Source: Candidatus Electryonea clarkiae
Lineage (GTDB): Bacteria; Electryoneota; Electryoneia; Electryoneales; Electryoneaceae
Length of the DNA stretch: 61,901 nucleotides
NCBI GenBank assembly: GCA_030765455.1
Contig: JAVCCM010000043.1
Location: 1 to 61,901 of the forward strand
Direction: 5' to 3'
The translations under genes were made by a program, and so were the position numbers. This document shows, in pieces, positions 26,017 through 37,127 of the stretch. The notes under the pieces are model-generated. The model did not search any database. It had not been told where the DNA came from and saw nothing but the letters and a program-made list of their open reading frames with translations. The stretch's first letter is position 1, and the number at the start of each line of letters is the position of its first letter.

Positions 26017-27699
26017 ATGTTTGAAAAGAATTTGGTTTTAAGATTGCTTTTCCCGTTTGTGCTGATCATTAGTCTTTCATTTTTGATCGGATGTGATGAT
26101 AGCATAGATGATGACGGAATTTCTGTTAATCCTGAAGCTGCTATTGAAAAGATCGGTGAGGCTAATGAAGCGTTGGGGTCGGAGTTATATAACCTTATCA
26201 ACAATGTGGATGAAACGGAAAATCCCGATGATATTGATATGACTGTTCCATACAATATCTACAAGGCGGCTTTGGTGCTTGATCCGGACAATACAACCGC
26301 CAACTTCGGAGTTGCTATCCTCGAAATATTAATGATTTCCCAGGATACAGAGTTTCAAAATTTATTTAACCGCATCGAAGATTTCATGGAGAACGGCAGT
26401 TTCTTTGAAGCAGGCGGAGACAGTGAAGCCGCCGGCAATTCACCGGGAAATCCATTGCTGAATTTTCACCTTAATCGTGTCCCAATTTCATTAGGCGAAC
26501 CGGCAAAAATCGCTGACGGGATGACATCGTTCAGAACAATTTCCGAGTCTGATCCGACAGTTTCTGAGATTCAGGACATTATAGAGACCAAGCTTCTACC
26601 GCGTTTTAATACGGCAATTGACTTACTGGATAAGGTTACTGAACACAACGACTTTATCTTTACTGTCACCCCGGAAATGCAGGGAGATTATAACGAAGAC
26701 AAGGTAGAGTTGGACCTTGCTGAAGTCTATGCTGCCTTAGCCGGAATCAATTTGACCAAGGCGCAACTATGCAATTTTATTTCCTATGATTTTGATTTTA
26801 TATCGTATGATGGAGCAGGATTGGTTGAAGCGTTCCGGCAGGATTCCGATTTTATGGGGCTCAGATCAAACGGAACGACCAATATGTCCAATGCCCGCCA
26901 GGCATGGGATGATGGAGTGACTGCACTTCGTGATGGTATCGAATTTTTGGAAAACGAAACCGATAACCAGTCTGATGATCTCATTCGTATTGACCAGGAA
27001 GATGGTATTCTTCAGAAAGATCTCGATTCGCTGAAATCGAATATTCCGAAAGCATTGGCGGCAATCAATTCCTCAACAGAATTGACCTCTGACTGGGACG
27101 ATGACAGCGAAACGCCAGATGTGGCGCTCGAAATATCTCTGGCTAATTTCTTCAATAGTCCTATAGAAAACTTTAAAGGATTACTTCCAGCATATACGGT
27201 TTCTCTCGATTCTCAGCAATCATCAGGTGATTGGACCAGCGAACCTGTTGATGCATTTGCATCAATTACCATCTCGGATAGCGGCTACTATTCCTGGCAA
27301 AGAAGCATAGAATTCGATGATGGTGATACAGCGTATTTCTATGAAGATATTAATTTTGACGTTTCTGACTGGGAATCATATTGGGATAATTCTGTAGAAA
27401 CGTATCGTGATTATCCTTATGCATATATTTATATGCAATTTGAAGGTTACCTTGAACCGGGAAATCATGACTTGTATTGTAATGGGTATATCGAATATGA
27501 AGAATCCAGTGGCTGGTATCACGTTCCAAGGATTACCTGGGAAGCGGATAGCTTCGAAGAATGGATTAACGGTATGCCGGATGTAACTTTCGGTGGACTT
27601 TTTCCGGGTATTGGTTCTGTCGCGGAATTCAGGAATTTATTCGGAATCGAGGATGTTGATGACTGGGAAAAGAGCATAAAATTCGAGATATGGGATTAA
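26017..27699 (+). CDS. Large lipoprotein of unknown function
   Basis: Protein of 560 residues. Start 26017 is chosen because GGGAGGTG lies upstream and the sequence then opens with a lipoprotein signal (FVLIISLSFLIGC26). The mature part is acidic and helical in its first 350 residues (TPR-like spacing, for example YKAALVLDPDNTTANFGVAI), followed by a more aromatic, beta-rich part (GYLEPGNHDLYCNGYIEYEE). I do not recognise a family beyond the possible TPR-like region. The gene overlaps the next by 10 bases, so both are probably made together as surface or periplasmic components. Confidence 0.75.
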   Translation: MFEKNLVLRLLFPFVLIISLSFLIGCDDSIDDDGISVNPEAAIEKIGEANEALGSELYNLINNVDETENPDDIDMTVPYNIYKAALVLDPDNTTANFGVAILEILMISQDTEFQNLFNRIEDFMENGSFFEAGGDSEAAGNSPGNPLLNFHLNRVPISLGEPAKIADGMTSFRTISESDPTVSEIQDIIETKLLPRFNTAIDLLDKVTEHNDFIFTVTPEMQGDYNEDKVELDLAEVYAALAGINLTKAQLCNFISYDFDFISYDGAGLVEAFRQDSDFMGLRSNGTTNMSNARQAWDDGVTALRDGIEFLENETDNQSDDLIRIDQEDGILQKDLDSLKSNIPKALAAINSSTELTSDWDDDSETPDVALEISLANFFNSPIENFKGLLPAYTVSLDSQQSSGDWTSEPVDAFASITISDSGYYSWQRSIEFDDGDTAYFYEDINFDVSDWESYWDNSVETYRDYPYAYIYMQFEGYLEPGNHDLYCNGYIEYEESSGWYHVPRITWEADSFEEWINGMPDVTFGGLFPGIGSVAEFRNLFGIEDVDDWEKSIKFEIWD

Positions 27700-29195
27700 A
27701 ATCCTTTAACTGCTCTTTTTTGCTTTTTTGTTTAGTTTTTCCAGCCATTATCTGCCTGGCTCAGGAACCGGTGCAGGCTTTGGGAATGGACCCGATGCTG
27801 GAATATCTAATGTCCGCCAATAATGAGTCTGCATGGCGGGTTGGCGGGAACCTTGGTATCATCCGTCCGAGCGAAATGTATCCTCCTTTTGAACCGGTGG
27901 TTTCACCTTCCACCGGTTTATCATTTTATGGACAATACAATGACTATTACCGGGAAGGAGGATTGGAGAAAGAGGGCTCGTCTTTCAGCCGGGGTATTGA
28001 TGCGAACGCCTGGTACGCCGTCAAATCTCCTCTCCCCCTGGAAATAAGCCTTCGCTCAAATCAACATCAATGGCGGCTGAGTCTGCTCGAAGAGCTTTCA
28101 GAACAGGTTATGGAAGTTTCTCATAACACATGGCAGACAACGCTTTTTTCTCGAATAGCAGTGAAACCGTTCTATCTTGGTACAGGGATGCGGGCAAATT
28201 CTGGAAGCGAAACTGAACCAATTGCCAGTTTAACGCTTGATTTGGACAAGCATGGTGCGCTGGGTATTCTCTGGCAAAGAAAGTTCCTCGAACCCTCGAC
28301 AGATGTAGATTGGCATGAAGAAAAAGTTGGACTTCGCCTTGAAGCATTTCGAGAAGAGCTGACCGGATGGCTGCGAACACCTGAGTTTGGAGGTATCTCC
28401 GGAGAGGTTCTACTCGGCAGACATATCTGGATCCGAAAGATAGGAAATACTGTCCCAACCGTATTAAAGCCCTGGGGAGATGAGAATCAACATCATGCAT
28501 TCATCAAATACAATTACAATAACTGGGATTTGTTGAGCGGAATCAGAGGAAAAGAATATGATCTCCAGGCTTACGGCATCCAGGGCGATATTCCATTCTC
28601 AAAAATAACCGCCTGTAAATTTAATGTTGATAGTTGGTTCATATCCATTCACGATAGACTTGATGAAACTGATGATCTGATAATGGAATACGAGCAATTC
28701 CGCTTTGAAGGAAGCGGACGAGGACACCTGGAATTCTGGCCCTTCACTTCCGGATTGGTGGACTTGTTGGGATCGCGCCGCTATTTTCGAGCTTCAACGA
28801 ATGGTGAACTAAACCGTTACCATATTGGCTGGAACCATAATCCAAAGAAAGGTTGGAGCCGGGCATTGGGTATCAATATGCTCGACCTTAACCTGGACGG
28901 AGTAACTACTCACTGGCGACCGGCATTTTTAGTATTTGGAGTCGAAGACCTGCAAAAACACCGTCTCCCTGTTTACAGGGTTCTGTCAGGAATGATTACT
29001 CTCTCTGTCGGCTACAGCAAACAGTCATGGAAGATCAGCTACACCGCCGACCAGTTAATACCTCTGAAAATCTGGCGCTATGGAATCAGCGAAGAAGGCG
29101 TATATCCTGAAAAACCAACGGAAACAAAAGCCAGAAAATATGGCGGTGGTTTTCATATGCTTTATTTAAGTAAGTTGATTAATTTGAATTCCTGA
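27690..29195 (+). CDS. Exported protein of unknown function, possibly outer-membrane barrel
   Basis: Protein of 501 residues with a signal peptide (NCSFLLFCLVFPAIICLAQ). The mature region alternates polar and aromatic residues with many tryptophans and glycines (HIGWNHNPKKGWSRALGINM, VGYSKQSWKISYTADQLI), typical of outer-membrane beta-barrels, but there is no recognisable family signature. It starts within the end of the lipoprotein gene, which suggests that the two work together. Bases 29196-29423 after it are AT-rich leader with no gene. Confidence 0.65.
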   Translation: MGLKSFNCSFLLFCLVFPAIICLAQEPVQALGMDPMLEYLMSANNESAWRVGGNLGIIRPSEMYPPFEPVVSPSTGLSFYGQYNDYYREGGLEKEGSSFSRGIDANAWYAVKSPLPLEISLRSNQHQWRLSLLEELSEQVMEVSHNTWQTTLFSRIAVKPFYLGTGMRANSGSETEPIASLTLDLDKHGALGILWQRKFLEPSTDVDWHEEKVGLRLEAFREELTGWLRTPEFGGISGEVLLGRHIWIRKIGNTVPTVLKPWGDENQHHAFIKYNYNNWDLLSGIRGKEYDLQAYGIQGDIPFSKITACKFNVDSWFISIHDRLDETDDLIMEYEQFRFEGSGRGHLEFWPFTSGLVDLLGSRRYFRASTNGELNRYHIGWNHNPKKGWSRALGINMLDLNLDGVTTHWRPAFLVFGVEDLQKHRLPVYRVLSGMITLSVGYSKQSWKISYTADQLIPLKIWRYGISEEGVYPEKPTETKARKYGGGFHMLYLSKLINLNS

Positions 29196-29423
29196 TTGCT
29201 TTCAATAAACGTGACCCTAAAAAATATTCCTCACCTCGCGGAGACCAACGGGAAGAATATTTTAGTAATTAGTATTATTGATTGAATATTTATATTTTTG
29301 TGTGTATATTGAAACAGCAAAAATAATTGATCGTTTCATAACAAACTAACCCGTTTTTCAGTAACTATTAAATTTTTGTTCTCAATGGTATAAAAGCATC
29401 CCCACAGCTTACGTGAGAACTGA

Positions 29424-29657
29424 ATGAAGATAATATGTAAAAATTGGCGCCGGCGGTTAAGGCTGACGTCATCAGTAAGTAAACAGGCATATCACCTGTG
29501 TAAGACGGTAATATGTCCATTGCAGGTGTCTTCCGTCCATCCTCTCCTGAATCGCTATACCCTCTTATTTTTCATGCCAACCCTGCTGGCTGTTCTGTCA
29601 CTATGCCTATCAATTACCACGCTCCACGCCCAGACCGAAGTGGAGGGTGATGTGTAA
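29424..29657 (+). CDS. N-terminal signal-peptide part of a frameshifted T9SS protein
   Basis: 77 codons ending at TAA 29655-29657. The useful part is the signal peptide (LLAVLSLCLSITTLHAQ) and the first mature residues TEVEGDV. The sequence then continues in the +1 frame as NGVWDEEGSPYLV. Removing the single T at 29655 would give a continuous EVEGDVNGVWDEEGSPYLV, which matches the internal second copy (LRGDTSGVLSLEDSPFLVV). The true start may be ATG 29574 (MPTLLAVLSLC) rather than 29424. Confidence 0.55.
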   Translation: MKIICKNWRRRLRLTSSVSKQAYHLCKTVICPLQVSSVHPLLNRYTLLFFMPTLLAVLSLCLSITTLHAQTEVEGDV

Positions 29658-32619
29658 TGGCGTATGGGACGAGGAGGGCAGCCCGTATCTCGTAATGGAC
29701 ACACTGACAATCCCCGAAGACAGCACACTCATCATCGAGCCCGGCGTAACAGTCGAGTTCCAGGATCAGGGTGAGAATCAGTATCCAATTTTGCTGTATG
29801 GAGCGCTTGAAGCCATCGGCGAGGAGGGGGACTCAATTTATTTTCTCTCTGAAGATTCCACATTTCCTGGATTTTATTCTGATAATGACCATCGGGACAT
29901 GAGTGTGATCATGGAATATTGTGTGGTTGATTCAGCCTACATGATAATAGACATTAATCATCCTGAATTTGCCGTTTTGAGGCACTCACGTTTTCATATA
30001 ACCAGTCTGATAATGCAAAACTTCGGATCGGCTGATACTGTTGAATATTGTCAGTTCAACTACACCGGCGAGGATGATTACGGCGCTATTGCATACAACG
30101 GCGGCGGACCATATTTATTTTCCAACAATTCCGGTAATATCAGTTTCGCCTGTACTCATGGCACGTTAGCTCCTGTTTTTGGTAACAACATCAATAGAAT
30201 GCGTTTCGGAATAGGATCAGTAGATATTTATGATAATGTCCTGGCTTATAACATTGAAATTGATGGTTCTAACATAAACGTCCATGATAATACGTTGGGT
30301 GGACACGTAATATTGCGCAATTGCAGAGGAACGCTTGAGAGAAACAGTTTGAATGATATGAGGGCAGATGGATGCGCACAAATTACCATAGAGGATAATC
30401 ATTTCACATATGCCCGCTATGATCATGAAAGCGATTTCCGTAGATCAAATATAATATTCCGGGGTAATCTTTTAACCGCGCAATCTGATGCAGCAAAATT
30501 TTCTAGTTGTATTATCCTGTTTGAAAATAACACCTTGTTTTTCAATAATGAAGGTATCGACATTAGAAATCCTAATAATTTTGAAATTCAAAATAATATC
30601 TTTGCCGGAGATGGGGTGAACAGCTATGGAATTTATATTTTTCCAGGCCATGATGACCCAGCAAACACGAGCTATAACTGTTTCTATAATGTAACCGGGG
30701 CAACCAACGGTTATGAAATGGACGAAGGTAATATTCTCCAAGATCCACGTCTGAATGGCGGTGATCCGTTCGACTATCATCTCCAGGCGAACTCGCCCTG
30801 TATTGATGCCGGCGATCCAGACAGTCCGGACGATCCAGATGGTACTCGCGCTGACATCGGCGCATTCTTCTACGACCAAAGCATCGATAATCCACCAGCC
30901 CTGATATCACAGTTAAATTTGATCGAACAGGCTGGGACGGATTTCAGTTATACTGCCCTCGCAATAGATGATGAAGGTCCCCTCACATTTCATTTCGAGA
31001 ACCTCGCCGACTGGCTTGAGGAAGATGAGAATAATCTCGCCTGGGTAGCCGACAGCGTGTCCGTTTCCGGGACAATACCGGAAGAAATCGAAACCTTTGA
31101 GTTCACGGTATGGGTCGAAGATGGTTTAGGACAAACTGATACGTCAGTAGTATTCTGTGAAGTTGAACAACTCAACCTGTTGCGTGGTGATACGAGCGGA
31201 GTTCTTTCGCTGGAAGATTCTCCATTTCTTGTGGTTGAGGATGTGATCATACCTGAAGGGGACAGCCTCACCATTGAACCTGGTTGTGAATTATACTTCC
31301 GTTTCATTGAACATGAAGACGCGCGAATAGGTATCGATGTCTATGGTACCCTCATAGCGGAGGGGACAGTTGATGACTCTATAAAGTTTTTACTCGATTC
31401 GAATGAGGCAATATCTGGGGGATTTAGAGGGATACGTTTTTTCACCAATACGGATACATCACGTTACAGGTATGTCATGATGAACTATGCGCTTTACGGT
31501 GCTAAACTGGATTCCACTTCAATTACAATTGAAAATTCGACTTTCCTTGATGTGACAAATACTGTAGATGCCCGGACCACTACATCAGTAAAGTTCGATA
31601 GTTCAACATGTATTCAACAGAATTTTAACATTTTCGTATTTATTTACAGTTATCAGGGGAACCTTGAGGTGACAAATTCTCAGTTTTATGGCACGGAAAA
31701 CGAGTCGGTTTTCCCCATCCGCTGCCACACATCCCACGCGCTGATTCAAAACAATTTATTTGACCGTGGTCAATCAGTCAGACTCGTAGAAAACGAAGCA
31801 TTATTTAACCGAAATATTTTACTCAATGTAACTTTGACTATCTATGATGTAGTCAATGTTATCGTATCGAATAACCTCTTTGCCGCAATATATCAAAACC
31901 AGTACCAACTTGGTGTATCTTTTTTCCGCATGCCCGCCACAATTGCAAATAATGTCTTTGTTAATAATAGCACCGGGGCTCTAATTAGTTATTTTGAAGA
32001 AGGAGATTCTCTCCCGCAGTTTGTGAACAATGTCTTTATGTCCAACCTAATCAGTGTTAGGGCAGATCATCAAGAATTTACCATACCATCGTTTCAGTAC
32101 AACTGTTTCTACGATAACGACTCTATCACTGACAATGTGCTCCTGGATACAACTAATATCTTTCTCGATCCTGTATTTGCGGATACGGTAGATTTCTTCC
32201 TTTTCGAGACATCGCCACTTATCGATGCAGGGTATCCCGATTCATCATACAATGATATTGATGGAACTCGAAATGATATCGGGCTCTGGGGTGGACCCTT
32301 TGGTGAATCGTATGAATATCCGACCTGGGTTACGGAAGAACCAACCAGCCTGCCGAAGGAGTTCCGGCTGTTCGCGCCCTATCCTAATCCATTCAACTCC
32401 TCACAAACATTCTATTTCTCCCTACCGAAAGCAGGAGATGTGACTATTCAACTTTACAATCTCCTTGGTCAAAAAGTTCTGTCACAGCACCTACCGGCTT
32501 TGCAAGTCGGAGTGCATGTACGCACTTTGAACGCATTAAATATGTCCTCGGGAGTTTATTTTCTTGAATTTACAACGCGGGAGGAAACGCAAAGAACAAA
32601 AATAATTTTGCTCAGATAA
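29647..32619 (+). pseudogene. T9SS-sorted two-module beta-helix protein, frameshifted after the signal peptide
   Basis: About 980 residues of mature protein in the frame after the indel. It contains two beta-helix modules, each opening with the same pattern (GVWDEEGSPYLV with PEDSTLIIEPGVTVEF, then GVLSLEDSPFLV with PEGDSLTIEPGCELYF). Each is followed by PbH1 coils rich in N-N-x-F turns and closed by SPCIDAGDPDSPDDPDGTRA or SPLIDAGYPDSSYNDI, then the sorting domain (PYPNPFNSS, MSSGVYFLEFT). A cadherin-like segment links the modules (residues 415-510). Without its signal peptide it cannot be exported, so it is inactive unless the frameshift is suppressed or is an assembly error. Confidence 0.72.
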
Positions 32620-32705
32620 AGAAGTTGGTTTATTTAATTGGAAACTTTGCAAGTAAAAAGTACCGCACGGAGAACAGTTTGGCAACGACTCCGTACGACG
32701 GGTGC

Positions 32706-32727
32706 CCCTGTTTGTTCACAAACAGGG
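32706..32727. repeat. Perfect REP-like hairpin beside the RAYT remnant
   Basis: CCCTGTTTG-TTCA-CAAACAGGG, a perfect 9-bp stem with a TTCA loop, lies 25 bases beyond the stop codon of the RAYT remnant. The loop is the same as in several hairpins of the element at 8368-8794. RAYT genes are normally flanked by REP palindromes that they recognise. Confidence 0.6.
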
Positions 32728-32751
32728 TTTAACTTATTTCTATTCAATCGA

Positions 32752-32997
32752 TTAGATCGTATCCTGCCAGTACTCAGGTATATCGACGCCAACTGGATCA
32801 GGTTTATTCTGAATCCAGAATTTTGCACTTGACCATTTCCAATCCTCCGGAAATTCGACCAGTTTATTCCGAACAGGATTGTTATGAATATATTCCATAG
32901 CCCTCCTCAGAACTTCGTCTCCAAAAACATTTCGATCATACCCTCCACTTGTTGAACCCTGTTTAACAAGTAAACAGCGACTGTCTTGAAAATCAAT
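32752..32997 (-). pseudogene. REP-associated tyrosine transposase (RAYT) remnant, C-terminal
   Basis: The minus strand encodes about 81 residues ending at TAA (32754-32752). The stretch GGYDRNVFGDEVLRRAMEYI, then HNNPVRNKLVEFPEDWKWSS, is diagnostic of the RAYT/Y1 (HUH) transposase family: the YIHNNPVR and WKWSSA motifs are its C-terminal signature. The HUH and tyrosine catalytic residues, which lie further upstream in the protein, are missing because the IS110 element begins there. RAYTs move and maintain REP palindromes. This copy is dead, but it shows that the genome once had such a system. Confidence 0.75.
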
Positions 32998-33978
<981 letters not shown>

Positions 33979-34027
33979 TCAAAATTGAATTTGTCCCTGG
34001 CGACTGTTCGGGTTCACTGCCATGAAA

Positions 34028-34094
34028 AAGGTACGGATCATGCTGTTTGACGGTATATATATGCATTACCAAGGGGCAAACGATCTCGTACCTT
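34028..34094 (-). ncRNA. Structured region upstream of the IS110 transposase (candidate bridge/seek RNA segment)
   Basis: Nested pairing: AAGGTACG (34028-34035) with CGTACCTT (34087-34094), GATC with GATC around one bulged base, GTTTG (34045-34049) with CAAAC (34077-34081), and GGTA (34052-34055) with TACC (34067-34070). It lies 5' of the transposase on its coding strand, the position where IS110-group elements encode the guide RNA. Structure is seen directly; the guide role is inference. Confidence 0.45.
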
Positions 34095-34117
34095 CAAAAT
34101 CAAAACATTCTCTCTAA

Positions 34118-34495
34118 ATTAAAAACCCTCATATTCAAGATACAAGGGGCACACAATATCTTATTTTTATTCCTGATTCACTGAAACGAATTTTGCTTCT
34201 CTCTAAATATTTCCTGGCAGCATTTGCACTTGAATCACTATATCCAAACCCGTTTAATCCAACCGTCGTTGTCCCATTCACGGTTCCGGCAATATCTGAA
34301 ATTCGCCTTACAGTTCATGACATTCTTGGACGTGAAGTTATAAAGCTTATTGACGGTAAATCAGAAGTCGGCAGACACAAAGTTGTCTGGAACGGAACTG
34401 ATTCCAACGGAATTCCAGTTTCTTCAGGCGTATCTCTGATCAACATGAAAGCCAGTGACTATTCAACAACACGAAAAGCTGTTCTAATGAAATGA
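34118..34495 (+). pseudogene. Decapitated T9SS cargo gene: sorting domain only
   Basis: A frame open from 34118 ends at TGA 34495. Its last 80 residues are a complete type A sorting domain (ALESLYPNPFNPT, LTVHDILGREVIKLIDGKSE, PVSSGVSLINMKA). The passenger part and signal peptide are gone, with the IS110 element in their place. Its GREV and GRHKVVWNG motifs are nearer to the FNPT subtype of sorting domain than to the array at 380-18183. An ATG-like start at 34193 exists but would give no export signal. Confidence 0.75.
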
Positions 34496-34521
34496 TGTTT
34501 CTCAAAAACCTTAGTATTTGG

Positions 34522-34556
34522 CAGCCCGGAGTTAGCATATTCGGGCTGTTTTATTT
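34522..34556 (+). terminator. Rho-independent terminator
   Basis: CAGCCCG (34522-34528) pairs with CGGGCTG (34542-34548) and is followed by TTTTATTT. It serves the truncated T9SS gene. The following 270 bases to 34828 hold AT-rich leader sequence and no gene. Confidence 0.8.
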
Positions 34557-34828
34557 CAAATAACAAGGAATTATAAGTACATATCAATTAGGATTTGACT
34601 GATATTATTCAGTAGAGATTTAATTCGTAACCTATTTAATATGTCAAGTATTATTCATATTCAACCATTCATAACTGACTCCTGATGTGATCCAAGTCCT
34701 TGAACACGCCTAAGGAATCTCTTACGTTTGCAAAGTTATTTCAAACCTTTTGATTAACAGTTGTTCACGGATGCATGGGGGCAATTAATTATGCCTGAGA
34801 CCATGAAATATAGTTACCGCGAGGTTTA

Positions 34829-35785
34829 ATGAAACAAATCAGAGCTATCATTCCTGCCGCCGGGATTGGGAAACGGATGCGTCCGTTGACAAACTCACGT
34901 CCAAAAGTTCTGCTTCCGATCGCTGGAAAACCTATTATCGGACACCTGATTGATGAGTTGGTCCAGGTTGGGATTGAACATATCACAGTTGTTATTGGTT
35001 ATTATGGCGAAAAAGTAAAAGACTTTTGCCGGGATGCTTTCCCTGAAGTTTCTTTTCGGTTTGTAACTCAGGAGCAACGGCTTGGACTTGGTCATGCAAT
35101 CGGCGAGGCGATCCAACCTGATGATAAGAAGCTGATTGTCGTTCTGGGTGATACAATATATAAAGGCGATCTCGACAAATTTAATGGCGATGATGCAGTA
35201 CTTGGGCTTGTCAAAGTTGATGACCCAAGGAGATTCGGCATTGCGATCATAGAAAATGATAAAATCGTCCGTCTTGAGGAAAAACCAGAAAATCCCGTGT
35301 CGAACCTTATCCTGGCTGGAATCTATTATTTCCCGGAAGGCGGCGTTATAAAGAATGCAATAAATACATTAATCGAAAAAGACATTCGCACAAGAAACGA
35401 GTATCAGATTACCGATGCGATGCAATTGATGATCGAAGACGGCTATTCTTTTCGCCCGGTGATGATCGACGGATGGTACGAATGTGGAGTGCCGGAATCA
35501 TTGATTGAAACAAACCAGATATTGCTAAGGGAAAATCCAAAGCTGCGAAATATGCCGGAGAAACTCAGGAAAAATAACATTATCATTGATCCTGTTTATA
35601 TCGAAGATTCGGTAGAGAGTGAATATTCGATAATCGGACCGCATGTTCATCTCAGTGCCGGATGTAAAATAAGTCGCAGCATTCTATTGAATACCCTGGT
35701 TTATGATAACGCCGTCCTGGAGGGCGTATCTCTCGAAGGCGCTGTAATAGGTAACGACACACTAATGATTCGAAAAGACCATTAA
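34829..35785 (+). CDS. Sugar-1-phosphate nucleotidyltransferase
   Basis: Protein of 318 residues. It makes an NDP-sugar from a sugar-1-phosphate and an NTP. The nucleotide-binding signature AAGIGKRMRPLTNSRPK is at residues 10-26, followed by KVLLPIAGKPIIGHLI, the metal-binding VLGDTIY, RRFGIAIIENDKIVRLEEKP, and the sugar-site region NEYQITDAMQ. The last 70 residues look like a short left-handed beta-helix (PVYIEDSVESEYSIIGPHVH). It resembles glucose-1-phosphate thymidylyltransferases and related enzymes of surface polysaccharide synthesis; the exact NTP and sugar cannot be fixed. Shine-Dalgarno GCGAGG. It precedes metK by 46 bases. Confidence 0.82.
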   Translation: MKQIRAIIPAAGIGKRMRPLTNSRPKVLLPIAGKPIIGHLIDELVQVGIEHITVVIGYYGEKVKDFCRDAFPEVSFRFVTQEQRLGLGHAIGEAIQPDDKKLIVVLGDTIYKGDLDKFNGDDAVLGLVKVDDPRRFGIAIIENDKIVRLEEKPENPVSNLILAGIYYFPEGGVIKNAINTLIEKDIRTRNEYQITDAMQLMIEDGYSFRPVMIDGWYECGVPESLIETNQILLRENPKLRNMPEKLRKNNIIIDPVYIEDSVESEYSIIGPHVHLSAGCKISRSILLNTLVYDNAVLEGVSLEGAVIGNDTLMIRKDH

Positions 35786-35830
35786 ACACAACGTTTACAA
35801 AGAACTAACATATAGTAAAGGACAAGATAC

Positions 35831-36970
35831 ATGGCAGATTTTCTATTCTCGAGCGAGTCGGTGACAGAAGGTCATCCCGACAAAATCGCTGATCAGATAA
35901 GTGACGCTGTTCTCGATGCCATAATGGCGGAAGATCCATTCGGAAGAGTAGCATGTGAGAGTTTTGTTACAACAGGAATGGCGCTGGTTGGCGGAGAGAT
36001 TTCAACAACAACGTATGTCGATATTCCTATCCTGGTACGCCAGGTTATAAGAGAAATTGGATACATCAATTCCGATATGGGCTTCGATGCAAACACTTGC
36101 TCCGTTTTAACCACTATCGATCAACAGGCAAGCGATATTGCCATGGGTGTAGATAAGGCTGGGGCTGGTGACCAGGGTATTATGTTTGGATACGCCTGCA
36201 AGGATACTGAAGATCTAATGCCAATGCCTATCCAACTCTCTCACAAGCTTACCAGGCGTCTTTCAGTAATGCGGAAAGATGGGACTTTGCCCTGGCTAAG
36301 ACCTGACGGCAAAAGCCAGGTTAGCGTGAAATATGAGGATGACAAACCAGTCAATGTTACAACGGTTGTTGTATCTACTCAACATAGCCCGGACATTAAG
36401 CAGCAGGATATCCGTGATGCAATAATTGAGAATGTAATTAATCCAGTAATTCCTTCCGATTTATTGGGAAAAGATCTGAAAATTCACATTAATCCTACCG
36501 GACGTTTTGTTCAGGGTGGACCTCACGCCGATGCCGGTCTGACTGGTAGAAAAATTATCGTTGACACTTATGGCGGGTTCGCTCCTCATGGTGGTGGATG
36601 CTTCAGTGGCAAAGACCCAACGAAAGTTGATCGCAGCGCAAGCTATATGGCTCGTTACGCTGCCAAAAATGTGGTTGCAGCGGGATTAGCGGAAAGATGT
36701 ACGATTCAGCTTGCTTACGCGATAGGTGTAGCCGAACCGGTCAGTTTCCTTGTTAGAACTGAAAATACGGGCAAGGTTGAAGATTCACGTATCGAGGAAT
36801 TGCTTTTAGAGAAATTAAATTTTACACCTTCAGGAATAATTGAACAATTGGATCTTCGTAAACCTATTTACAGGCAGACAGCCGCTTATGGTCATTTTGG
36901 ACGATCTGAAGATGGGTTTACATGGGAACGCACGGACGAACTGGCGCCATTGCTTAAAAAAGACGCATAA
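35831..36970 (+). CDS. metK: S-adenosylmethionine synthetase
   Basis: Protein of 379 residues, typical length. It makes SAM from methionine and ATP in the cytoplasm. It opens with the canonical [20 protein letters not shown] and has [12 protein letters not shown] (ATP/Mg site) and the glycine-rich [19 protein letters not shown]. All hallmark motifs are intact. The start has AAGGACAAGATAC upstream. It is followed by ahcY after 157 bases, so the two form the methyl-cycle pair: SAM made here is recycled from SAH there. No SAM riboswitch could be recognised in front of it. Confidence 0.96.
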   Translation: MADFLFSSESVTEGHPDKIADQISDAVLDAIMAEDPFGRVACESFVTTGMALVGGEISTTTYVDIPILVRQVIREIGYINSDMGFDANTCSVLTTIDQQASDIAMGVDKAGAGDQGIMFGYACKDTEDLMPMPIQLSHKLTRRLSVMRKDGTLPWLRPDGKSQVSVKYEDDKPVNVTTVVVSTQHSPDIKQQDIRDAIIENVINPVIPSDLLGKDLKIHINPTGRFVQGGPHADAGLTGRKIIVDTYGGFAPHGGGCFSGKDPTKVDRSASYMARYAAKNVVAAGLAERCTIQLAYAIGVAEPVSFLVRTENTGKVEDSRIEELLLEKLNFTPSGIIEQLDLRKPIYRQTAAYGHFGRSEDGFTWERTDELAPLLKKDA

Positions 36971-37127
36971 GATAAATTCGTCCACAAATTTATGGTAAGA
37001 TTTCAGAATATTGATGTGGAAGAACCGTATCCTGCATAATCGGGATACGTTGCCGTGCTAATACTATATTTCTGAAATCGTATATTGAAATTTTATTGAT
37101 TGATTAAATCGTAATTTGGAGAAAAAA

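Noticed and set aside
32638..32832. Short ORFs on both strands over the RAYT region
   Set aside because: They are out of frame with the clear RAYT remnant, and one spans its stop codon and the hairpin.
36971..37127. SAM or SAH riboswitch between metK and ahcY
   Set aside because: Only a 7-bp hairpin (CGTATCC/GGATACG) is present; no conserved core of a known SAM or SAH riboswitch can be found.
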